Positions 34,847-42,654 of a DNA stretch of 64,000 nt are shown piece after piece; the stretch's first letter is position 1; each line of letters opens with the position of its first letter. Under the pieces are notes generated by a model. The model saw only the letters and a list, made by a program, of their open reading frames with translations, was not told where the DNA came from and ran no database searches. This DNA is from Nodosilinea sp. PGN35 (GTDB lineage: Bacteria; Cyanobacteriota; Cyanobacteriia; Phormidesmidales; Phormidesmidaceae). The stretch spans positions 930,001 through 994,000 of the forward strand of contig NZ_JAQKQJ010000010.1 in the NCBI RefSeq assembly GCF_029109325.1, in the 5' to 3' direction. A program made the translations under genes and the position numbers.

Positions 34847-35608
34847 CTACTCACTCGGGTCACTCGGAGGGGTGAAAGACGCCAGATAGTCATTGATTTT
34901 ACCCTCCATCCAGGTTCCATACAGCTGATGAAGAATGGTGCTTTGCAGCGCCGGGGTTAGGTCTGGATAGACTAAATCGTCTATCCAAAACAGCTCATAA
35001 AATTGATTGGCCGCTTTGATCGGCCCTACCAGTTCACCGACTCGGGCCGTGGATAGAATTTCAGCCAGATCGGGCGATAGATCACGCCGCAGAATGGTGC
35101 CCTCATAGCCGCAGTGGAGACGGCGGTTTTCATCGATGTCGTAGACGTGGGCCGCCTCAAAGAAGCTGATCTCTTCTTCTTCAATTTGGTAAAAAATTTC
35201 CTGGGCCAGATGCTCGTAGGGCACCACAATTTTGTAGAGCACCAGCCGATCAAAGCTATGCTGGTGCTGAGAAAATACAGCATCGACCTGATCGACAAAC
35301 AGGCTATTCATGACCTTTTCGGTGAGCAGATTAGCGCGCAACATTTGCTTGAGATCGTTCAGAGTAGCTCCGCGATCGGTAAGCCAGTCGGTAAATCCGG
35401 CGGGGTGATCAAACGTCTTCTCGTAGCGGATGGTTTCGACAGCCACGTCTATTTCTTGGAGAGTGACGGTTATGCCCTGCTCTAGGGCGACCTGATGAAT
35501 GATTCTTTGCTCGACAATCGCCTGGTGAATCTCTGGCAAACGAAAATTTTGGCGAAGAAAGTTAATGATTTCTTGAGCGTCTAGAGATAGATCGGCTAAA
35601 TTTGCCAT
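34847..35608 (-). CDS. PpiC/SurA-like peptidyl-prolyl isomerase homolog, cytoplasmic
   Basis: 253 aa from the ATG at 35608; no signal peptide. An N-terminal SurA/trigger-factor-like helical part (IINFLRQNFRLPEIHQAIVE, IHQVALEQGITVT) precedes a parvulin-like segment (LVLYKIVVPYEHLAQEIFYQ, HCGYEGTILRRDLSPDLAEI, VGELVGPIKAANQFYELFWI). In cyanobacteria such proteins commonly accompany HlyB/HlyD-type peptide exporters. Here the gene is divergent from an orphan cyclic-nucleotide-binding-like gene also typical of those systems, but the transporter itself is missing. Confidence 0.75.
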   Translation of the reverse strand: MANLADLSLDAQEIINFLRQNFRLPEIHQAIVEQRIIHQVALEQGITVTLQEIDVAVETIRYEKTFDHPAGFTDWLTDRGATLNDLKQMLRANLLTEKVMNSLFVDQVDAVFSQHQHSFDRLVLYKIVVPYEHLAQEIFYQIEEEEISFFEAAHVYDIDENRRLHCGYEGTILRRDLSPDLAEILSTARVGELVGPIKAANQFYELFWIDDLVYPDLTPALQSTILHQLYGTWMEGKINDYLASFTPPSDPSE

Positions 35609-35927
35609 AAATCTCGTATTCCACAAGCAACCTACTGCTCATCTGCATTGAGGGTTTTGCTGAAGCAGCCATAGACCTGAAGAATTGCCTGACGTTCACC
35701 TGAAACTGGATGCTGCTGAGCAGTATAGTGATAAGCCTCTCAATTATACTGCCATCTTGCCAGCAGTAAAATTTTCTCCGAAAGCTTGGCTGCGAGTTAT
35801 CTTCATCTTTGCCTTACAGTAAGAACATTATTTTATCTTGTTTTTTAAGCTACTCTGCTAGCTGAAGCTTTAATGATTGCTAGGCTTGGGGAAGCAGAAA
35901 AATTTTCTAAGGCACGAGGCCACTGTC

Positions 35928-36740
35928 ATGAATGCGCATCTATCATGCCAGCCTAGACGAGTATTGCTCACCCCACGATGCAAGTTTGATCACCCTGCCA
36001 AAGGCGCGCAAACGGCATCCCAAGACCGTGTTTCAATACCACTGATTGAGACCCTGCTGGCTGAGATTGAGTCGGCCCAAATCGATAGCTTTGAGCTAGG
36101 CGATGAAATTGTGACCTATAGGCCCAGAAGCAGCCCCCTGAGTGAGCGAGATCACCTCTTCTTAATTGTGTCTGGAACGGTGCGTCTGCTGGCCCGCAAT
36201 GAAGGCCTGCAAAAAACCGTTTCGGTGGCCTGCCTGGGGCTGGGGGAAGCCTTTGGCTGCGATCGCATCTTCTACGGGCAGCCCCTCCCCTACCGGGCCA
36301 GGGCTGCCACGCCCTGCCAGCTGCTGCGGTTGTCGGCCCAGGCCCTAGGGCAAGGGTTGAGCCGATGGCCCCTGCTGCTGGGCTGTCTCCAGGGGCAAAT
36401 GCGGCGGCGATCGCAGCTGGCCTTTTTCAAGCAGTGCACCCCCCTGGGCGCGGTGCCCAGCACCACCCTCAGCCAGGGTCTGCTGCCCCGTCTGATCGAG
36501 CAGCCCCTACCGGCGGGCCGCCCCCTGGCCGAGGCTGCTTTGACCCCTGGCGACTACCTCTGGCTGCGCCGAGGGCACCTGCTCAACCCGTCCACCCCAG
36601 ATTGGTCGCCCCAGGTGGGCGATGGCTGGCGTTACGCTCTGCCCCAGGGGCACTGGGTCGCCCAGACCGACGGACTACTCTATCGGCTGGTCGGCCATAG
36701 CCCAATTGGGGACAATATCAAACGGCTGTTGTCGGTCTAG
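35928..36740 (+). CDS. Orphan cyclic-nucleotide-binding-like protein related to N-terminal domain of peptide ABC exporters
   Basis: 270 aa from the ATG at 35928 (GAGG 8 nt upstream). Residues about 35-160 resemble a cNMP-binding beta-roll: FELGDEIVTYRPRSSPLSE, HLFLIVSGTVRLLARNEGL, CLGLGEAFGCDRIFYGQPLP. The PRAARTA phosphate-binding motif of true cAMP sensors is absent. The rest (SQLAFFKQCTPLGAVPSTTL, LPAGRPLAEAALTPGDYLWL) follows the N-terminal region of cyanobacterial peptidase-ABC exporters, but no peptidase C39, membrane or ATPase part follows. It may be a remnant or an independent regulator. Confidence 0.6.
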   Translation: MNAHLSCQPRRVLLTPRCKFDHPAKGAQTASQDRVSIPLIETLLAEIESAQIDSFELGDEIVTYRPRSSPLSERDHLFLIVSGTVRLLARNEGLQKTVSVACLGLGEAFGCDRIFYGQPLPYRARAATPCQLLRLSAQALGQGLSRWPLLLGCLQGQMRRRSQLAFFKQCTPLGAVPSTTLSQGLLPRLIEQPLPAGRPLAEAALTPGDYLWLRRGHLLNPSTPDWSPQVGDGWRYALPQGHWVAQTDGLLYRLVGHSPIGDNIKRLLSV

Positions 36741-36838
36741 GCGACTTCTAAAAAATAGTTTCCCTAATGGTGCCTACAACGGCTGAAACCATAGAGTCCC
36801 GGCTGGCGGGCAGTGCCCATCCACAGAATGTCACCCGC

Positions 36839-37936
36839 CTAAAACAGGAAAAAGAACGGGAAAATTTTGCCAATGGTTTCCAGCACCCCGTCAAAGGAGT
36901 CTGAGAACTGGGCGGTGCCCGATCGCCCCACAATGATCACATCGTTGGCGTAGAGAATCGGGTTGGTGTCTTCGTTGATGCCCTGGGTAAAATCGACGGC
37001 TACCTCCCGCTGGGAGACGCTGCCGTCGGGGTTGAGCCGCACGAGCTGAACGGAGCCGGTCTGGGCGCGGCTGTTGTCAAACCCGCCCACCGCCAGCAGG
37101 GCCTGGTTGAGGGGCGTGTTGGGGGGCACTTCTACGGTGCCGGGGCGGGGCACCTCGCCCACCACGTTGACCTGAATCATCGCCGGGGAAAAGCTGGCCG
37201 AGGCCAGACTGCGGGCTTCGGCGGGGGCAATGGCGGTGGTGGTGGGCACCACAATGCTGTCGCCATCGCGCAGGGCAATGTCCTGGCTGAGATCGCCGCT
37301 TTGCAGCAGGGCCCACAGGTCGAGGTTGAGGGTGGTGGCGGTGTCAGGGGACTGCTGCCGCTCGACTTGAACCTGGCGCACATTGGCAAACTGGGTAATG
37401 CCGCCTGCCTGTTGCAGGGCCTGGGTCACCGTGGGCCAGCGAGCGTCGGGGGCGCTGCCGGGGGCTTCGGTAAACGACACCACGTAGGAGCCGGGCCGGT
37501 TGACCGCCCCGGCCACGCTGACCCGCAGGGGGCGCGGGCTGGTCAGGGTCACCGTCACCAGCGGGTCGTAGAGGTAGCGGTCGTAGGCGGCGGCGATCGC
37601 CGCCGCCGCCTGGGTCAGGGTCAGGCCCTTCACCGCCACGCCGCCCACCCAGTTGAGGTTGACCGAGCCGTCGATCAGCACCTGCCGCTCGCCGCTGTGC
37701 TCGGGCACGTTGAAAATGTCAATCAGGACGCGATCGCCCGGCCCCAGCAGATAGGTTTCGGTGTCAACGGCAACGGTAGGCATCGGTGCCACCGCCTGAT
37801 GTTCTGGTGCTGGGGCCGGCGGTAGCGGGGTGAGGGGTGAGGCCAGCCCCGCTGGGCTGCTTGCCAACAGACCTAGCGCGAGGGAGGCCGCGCCGATGGG
37901 CCAGCGGCGAAGATGGCCAGTTGACAGCGGATTCAT
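36839..37936 (-). CDS. Polysaccharide export protein, Wza/OPX-like
   Basis: 365 aa from the ATG at 37936 (AGGAG 10 nt upstream). The signal peptide is about residues 1-35 (LALGLLASSPAGLAS). The Poly_export domain shows YLLGPGDRVLIDIFNVPE, then VNLNWVGGVAVKGLTLTQAA and YDPLVTVTLTSPRPLRVSVA. One or two SLBB domains follow (VAGAVNRPGSYVV, VVGEVPRPGTVEVPPNTPLN). It probably forms the outer-membrane or periplasmic part of the exopolysaccharide exporter together with the Wzc-like protein at 42655. It ends 98 bp after the convergent cNMP-like gene. Confidence 0.9.
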   Translation of the reverse strand: MNPLSTGHLRRWPIGAASLALGLLASSPAGLASPLTPLPPAPAPEHQAVAPMPTVAVDTETYLLGPGDRVLIDIFNVPEHSGERQVLIDGSVNLNWVGGVAVKGLTLTQAAAAIAAAYDRYLYDPLVTVTLTSPRPLRVSVAGAVNRPGSYVVSFTEAPGSAPDARWPTVTQALQQAGGITQFANVRQVQVERQQSPDTATTLNLDLWALLQSGDLSQDIALRDGDSIVVPTTTAIAPAEARSLASASFSPAMIQVNVVGEVPRPGTVEVPPNTPLNQALLAVGGFDNSRAQTGSVQLVRLNPDGSVSQREVAVDFTQGINEDTNPILYANDVIIVGRSGTAQFSDSFDGVLETIGKIFPFFFLF

Positions 37937-38284
37937 GGACAGCGATCTCCTGGGTAAATGGGATGGATAGGATGCGGATTTGCTTTGGAAATAGCCCTGA
38001 CAGGGTGCGTTGCTGCGCGAGTGCACCCTACGGTTTTTATCGCTGGGGGTGCGGCGTCAACGCCATAAACGATAGGTATAGCTGTAGCCAATCTGGTTGA
38101 GACACCGCATCCATGAACGTTCAAACGTTTGAACGTTCGCGGAGTCTTTTGATGTCCTAACCGAGGTGACCATGGCTGTATTAAGGAGGTTTCCAGCAAA
38201 GCAAATACCCTACAAGCGAGTCGTTCTACCGTAGGGGCAAACGGTTGTTTGCCCAGGGCAGGGACGTTCTTTTTGAAAAATGGT
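37937..38284. other. Spacer containing family 2 element and repeat debris
   Basis: 348 bp between co-directional genes. At 37996-38034 a hairpin repeat GGGTGCGTTG...CACCCTACGG is related to the units at 3951-4224. The family-2 element fills 38077-38180. Another hairpin, GGGGCAAACGG-TTG-TTTGCCC, lies at 38233-38256. No gene. Confidence 0.5.
38077..38180. repeat. Miniature inverted-repeat element with central palindrome, family 2 copy 2
   Basis: 104 bp from TATAGCTGTAGCCA to GACCATGGCTGTA, the inverted counterpart of 28081-28183. Its centre, 38115-38138, is a perfect 24-bp palindrome with core GTTCAAACGTTTGAAC. Outer ends pair as imperfect inverted repeats. No coding capacity. Confidence 0.72.
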
Positions 38285-40294
38285 CTAAGCAGTTTTGTCG
38301 TAGCTGCCCGCCAGCACCGACACCGGACGCGGCTCCACGGTGGGCCGGGGCAAAGGCTTGGGCTTGGGCTCGACCGCAGGCTTGAGCGGCGCAGGATCGG
38401 GCGCGGTTACCGAAGGTTGGTATTGAGGTCTAAAGCCGGGCACCAGCTGCTCTAGCAAAAAGGTGATCTCCGTCGGGTCGTGGCGCAGGGCAGCGCGGCC
38501 CAGGGCGCGCACCAGGCGGTCGAGCTGGGCGGGCACAATGCCGCTGGCGTTGGTGACCACAAACAGCTTGGGGTGGCGGGTGGCGGTGTACTGCTCACCG
38601 CCGACAAACAGCTCTTCGTAGAGCTTTTCGCCGGGGCGCAGGCCGGTAAAGACAATGTGCATGGTCTTGCCCAGCTCGTAGCCCGACAGGCGGATCAGCT
38701 CCTTGGCCAGGTCCACAATTTTCACCGGCTGGCCCATGTCGAGCATGAACACCTCGCCCCCCTGGCCCATGGTGGCGGCCTGGAGCACCAGCTGCACCGC
38801 CTCGGGAATAGTCATAAAGTAGCGGCAAATGTCGGGGTGGGTGACGGTAATCGGGCCACCCTCGGCAATCTGGCGCTTGAAGGTGGGCACCACGCTGCCC
38901 CGGCTGCCCAGCACATTGCCAAAGCGCACCACCTCGTAGCGTTGGCCGCTCTGGCGGGCCGCTTGCAGCACCAGCATTTCGGCCACCCGCTTGCTGGCCC
39001 CCATGATGTTGGTGGGGTTGACCGCCTTGTCGGTGGAGATCATGACAAAGTGCTCGACCTGGTAGCGCTGGGCCAGGGTGACCAGGTTTTGGGTGCCGAG
39101 AATGTTGTTGGTGACGGCCTCGGCGGCGTTGGACTCCATCATCGGCACGTGCTTGTGGGCGGCGGCGTGGAACACCATCTGGGGCTGAAACTGCCGGAAG
39201 CCGTGCTCCAGGCGATGGCGAAAGCGAATATCGGCAATGAAGGGAGAAATCTTGGGGCGATCGCCCATCCCCTGCACCACCTTTTTCAGCTCCTGCTGAA
39301 TGTTAAAGATGGAGTTTTCGCCGTGGCCCACCAGGATCAGTTCTGCGGGGTGGCACTGGAGCAGCTGGCGGCACAGCTCGCTGCCAATGGAGCCCCCGGC
39401 CCCGGTGACCAGCACCCGCTTGCCCCGCACCAGGTTGGCCACCTGCTCGCCCTCCATCTGCACCGGGTCGCGGCGCAGCAGGTCTTCGATCTGCACGTCC
39501 CGCACCCGCCCGAGGGAAACGCGACCGTTGAGAATTTCGTGGATGCCGGGCAGGGTGCTGGTCTGCACCCCCGCCCGCTGGCAGATCTCGACGGTTTCGC
39601 GAATCACACTGCCCGAAACGGTGGGCATGGCGATGATCACCTTGCGAATGTGCAGCGATCGCACCAGCTCCGGGATCTGGCTGCGGTTGCCCGCCACCGG
39701 CAGTTTGCGAATGCGCAGGTGCAGCTTGGCCGGGTCGTCATCCACAAAGGCGACGGGGCGCAGGCCCAAGGACGGGTTGCGCTGCATTTCCTGCACCAGC
39801 GACACCCCGGCGCTGCCCGCCCCGACGACGAGAACGCGATCGCGGCGAAAGAAGGTGCGGCGCGACTGCCCCAGCCGCTCCAGGGTGCGCACCCTAAACC
39901 GCAGCGCCCCCACCAGCAAAAAGGCCACAATGGCGTCGAGCAGGGGCAGCGATCGCGGCAGGCCAGCCAGCCAGGTGGGGGAAAGTGCCGCAAAGGCCAG
40001 GGTTTGCAGCGCGATCGCCGCCAGCATCATCAGAGTGATCTGCTGAAGCTCGTCCACGCTGGCGTAGCGCCAGCAGCGTCGGTAGCCGCCAAACGCCCCG
40101 AGCACGCCCAGCTTAATCAGCAAAAACGCCAGGGTAAACCACACAATCTGAGGGTAGTAGGCCTGAACATTAATCGCTCCATCCAGCCGCAGGCCCAGGG
40201 CGAGCAGCGGCGACACCAGAAAAATAGCTATATCGGCCAGCAAAACATAGCGATTTCTGAGCTGGGGTAATCGGTTATTGTGCTTAAACAACAT
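38285..40294 (-). CDS. CapD/FlaA1-type nucleotide-sugar dehydratase/epimerase, membrane anchored
   Basis: 669 aa from the ATG at 40294 with AGGAGA upstream. The N-terminal four to five membrane helices (residues 15-135) precede a Rossmann-like CoA-binding domain (VLVVGAGSAGVSLVQEM). The short-chain dehydratase domain has GKRVLVTGAGGSIGSELCRQ, AAAHKHVPMMESN and ISTDKAVNPTNIMGASKR. Here Met replaces the usual Tyr of the YxxxK motif, as in WbpM/FlaA1-type 4,6-dehydratases. It acts on UDP-N-acetyl sugars to give 4-keto-6-deoxy sugars. It is part of the exopolysaccharide region. Confidence 0.92.
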   Translation of the reverse strand: MLFKHNNRLPQLRNRYVLLADIAIFLVSPLLALGLRLDGAINVQAYYPQIVWFTLAFLLIKLGVLGAFGGYRRCWRYASVDELQQITLMMLAAIALQTLAFAALSPTWLAGLPRSLPLLDAIVAFLLVGALRFRVRTLERLGQSRRTFFRRDRVLVVGAGSAGVSLVQEMQRNPSLGLRPVAFVDDDPAKLHLRIRKLPVAGNRSQIPELVRSLHIRKVIIAMPTVSGSVIRETVEICQRAGVQTSTLPGIHEILNGRVSLGRVRDVQIEDLLRRDPVQMEGEQVANLVRGKRVLVTGAGGSIGSELCRQLLQCHPAELILVGHGENSIFNIQQELKKVVQGMGDRPKISPFIADIRFRHRLEHGFRQFQPQMVFHAAAHKHVPMMESNAAEAVTNNILGTQNLVTLAQRYQVEHFVMISTDKAVNPTNIMGASKRVAEMLVLQAARQSGQRYEVVRFGNVLGSRGSVVPTFKRQIAEGGPITVTHPDICRYFMTIPEAVQLVLQAATMGQGGEVFMLDMGQPVKIVDLAKELIRLSGYELGKTMHIVFTGLRPGEKLYEELFVGGEQYTATRHPKLFVVTNASGIVPAQLDRLVRALGRAALRHDPTEITFLLEQLVPGFRPQYQPSVTAPDPAPLKPAVEPKPKPLPRPTVEPRPVSVLAGSYDKTA

Positions 40295-41045
40295 TTTAAA
40301 GAATTCTCCTGAGATGCGCTCCAAACAGCAGTTGACTATTGATTGAATGGACAGTAAAACTGTTTTGATCTCGATCCAAAATTTTGAGTCTTGAGGCCTA
40401 GCCCCAAACTCAATAAATGCAGAACGACTGTCTTTGCCTCCAGCAGATTGAATCGAAGAGAAATGGCAGAATTCCCGCCAAATTTCTCCTTGAATCATCT
40501 CTAAAAAACTTAAATGGTCAGCAGCATAGTCAAAATCAGAACGTTATAGAGATCGTTTACCTGGCGACAACTATTGGGAGCATCCCGATTTTGCAGGTGT
40601 CTGCGTCATTTCCACGAAAGTCGGCATCCATCTGGGAGTAGCCGTCCAACGTAAATTCCTGTCTACACAGGAATGACAGGCCAGCTAGCCGTCAAAATGG
40701 CAAATTCACATAGGTGGGATGCACCCCAACTATCGGTTGATTGGCTCGTTGTTCTAACGATCTGTCTACTAAAGCCAAACAGCAATGTGCATCGATCTAA
40801 CTGTTGGATTGTCCAAGCAGCATAGGCGATGCCGCCATCGGATCTATGCCAGAATGCCACAGACTCAGGCTGACCAGTTAACTCTATTGAGCTGCATTTC
40901 AATGGCATTCATGAAGTTTTTGTGAAGTCAAATTCATCGACTGGCAACAAAAATGGCGGGCTGTTGATTGGGCAATTTGGCCCTCACCGAAGTCTTCTTT
41001 AAGGGTAAAAAAACTGAAATAGCACTCTACGTATCTATACCCGCT
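40295..41045. other. Long spacer between divergent polysaccharide genes
   Basis: 751 bp, AT-richer than flanking genes, with no gene I can support; a minus frame at 40663-40908 has no family motif. It must contain the promoters for the dehydratase (minus) and the epimerase (plus). No clear operator repeat was seen. Confidence 0.4.
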
Positions 41046-42059
41046 ATGACAATTTTAGTGACCGGAGCGGCCGGCTTTATTGGCTATCATTTAGCCCATC
41101 GACTGCTGGCTGAGGGGCACCGGGTCTACGGCATCGACAACCTCAACGACTACTACGATGTGCGGCTTAAGCAAGCCCGCCTGGGTCAGCTGATGGCCTT
41201 TGAAAAATTCGAGTTTGATCAACTCGACATCAGCGATGGCCCCAGACTCAATACTCTTTTTTGCCAGCAGCCCTTTGAGCAGGTGGTGCACCTGGCAGCC
41301 CAGGCGGGGGTGCGCTACTCGCTGCGCAACCCCCAGGCCTACGTAGCCAGCAACCTGGTGGGGTTTGCCAATGTGCTGGAGGGCTGCCGCGATCGCGTCT
41401 CCCACCTGATCTACGCCTCCTCCAGTTCGGTCTACGGGGCCAACAAAAAGGTGCCCTTTGCGGTGGGCGATCGCGTAGACTACCCCATTTCGTTCTACGC
41501 CGCCACCAAAAAATCCAACGAGCTGATGGCCTACGCCTACAGCCACCTCTACGGCCTGTCGGTGACGGGACTGCGATTTTTTACGGTGTACGGCCCCTGG
41601 GGCCGCCCCGACATGGCCTACTTCAAGTTTGTGCAGGCCATTGACCAGGGCCAGCCCATCGATATCTACAACCACGGCCACATGGAGCGCGACTTTACCT
41701 ACATTGACGATGTGGTAGAAGGGCTGGTACGTCTGCTCGACCGCCCGCCCCAGCGCCAGGCCGACCAGCCCCCCTACCGGCTCTACAACCTGGGCAACCA
41801 CCGCCCCATGCCCCTGCTCAAATTTATTGAAATCATCGAGCAGGAGATGGGCAAAATTGCCCAGAAAAACTGGTTGCCCATGCAGCCCGGCGACGTGCCT
41901 ATCACCTACGCCGACATTGACGATTTGGCTAAGGCGATCGACTTTCGCCCCACCACGACCCCAGAGGTGGGCCTGCGGCAGTTTGTGCAGTGGTACCAGG
42001 ACTACTACGGCAAGGCAACTGCACCGGCCCAGCAACCGGCTGTAGCTCAGTCAAGCTAG
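41046..42059 (+). CDS. NAD-dependent epimerase, UDP-glucuronate 4-epimerase-like
   Basis: 337 aa from the ATG at 41046, which places TILVTGAAGFIGYHLAHRLL at the normal N-terminus. Catalytic features: SSSSVYGANKKVPF, then YAATKKSNELMAYAYSHLYG with YxxxK, and RFFTVYGPWGRPDMAYFKFV, the pattern of UDP-glucuronate 4-epimerases. It makes UDP-galacturonate from UDP-glucuronate in the cytoplasm. It is the first gene of the plus-strand polysaccharide run. Confidence 0.92.
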   Translation: MTILVTGAAGFIGYHLAHRLLAEGHRVYGIDNLNDYYDVRLKQARLGQLMAFEKFEFDQLDISDGPRLNTLFCQQPFEQVVHLAAQAGVRYSLRNPQAYVASNLVGFANVLEGCRDRVSHLIYASSSSVYGANKKVPFAVGDRVDYPISFYAATKKSNELMAYAYSHLYGLSVTGLRFFTVYGPWGRPDMAYFKFVQAIDQGQPIDIYNHGHMERDFTYIDDVVEGLVRLLDRPPQRQADQPPYRLYNLGNHRPMPLLKFIEIIEQEMGKIAQKNWLPMQPGDVPITYADIDDLAKAIDFRPTTTPEVGLRQFVQWYQDYYGKATAPAQQPAVAQSS

Positions 42060-42654
42060 GCAATCTGGCAGGTCTTTGGCGATCGCCTTTGCTACGGTGA
42101 GTTAACTATCTCGCTGGTGAATCAGCAATTGAATTGGGGGAGGAAAAACAGCTCCGGCAGAGAAGCATTCTTTAACAAATTTATGCCGCTCGTGCAGTGG
42201 CTGTTTATGGGGACACCCGAGGAAAATACTGCACTCTTAAAACATTTTTCAAAGCTGTCGATAGCAGGTTTTACCTGGGTGAAATACATCGCGATGATCC
42301 ATCCTGTTCCCCTGTTAAGGGGGTGAAGCGTGAAACTTAAGCAGGCAGAGATTCGAAGGAATTTAGAACCCAGTTGTTGCGCACCTGATCAAATCGAGAA
42401 CCGCTATATAACCCTCTGAATTTTAAGTTTTAGTTCACCCTACCTCCCCAGTAGTCAGTCAAGTTAAATGTGACAGGTTAACCGGTTGACGGCCTACGAA
42501 AAACGGTAAGCGGTTCGCCTTAAATCGCTTACCGTGAACCGTTTTCCCTAAGTCCCATTCCCCGGCATTATTTTTTTGACTGAGCCCTAGTGAAGCAAGG
42601 GGTGTCATCGTCCTGTAAAGTCCGCTCCCCCACGTTCGCTCCCTCGCTATTGCC
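42060..42654. other. Spacer upstream of the Wzc-like gene
   Basis: 595 bp. An inverted repeat CGGTAAGCG (42504-42512)/CGCTTACCG (42526-42534) with flanking AAAA/TTTT could be a terminator or operator. A GTG-started frame of 69 codons at 42117-42326 lacks any recognised motif. A further promoter should lie near 42580-42640. Confidence 0.4.

Noticed and set aside
38480..40270. 596-codon plus frame opposite the CapD-type gene
   Set aside because: His/Gln/Gly-rich shadow translation; the minus strand carries the dehydratase motifs.
40663..40908. Minus-strand frame of 81 codons in the long spacer
   Set aside because: No motif, no ribosome site, composition not like coding sequence here.
42117..42326. 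69-codon frame before the Wzc-like gene
   Set aside because: GTG start without a ribosome site and no family resemblance; most likely chance.
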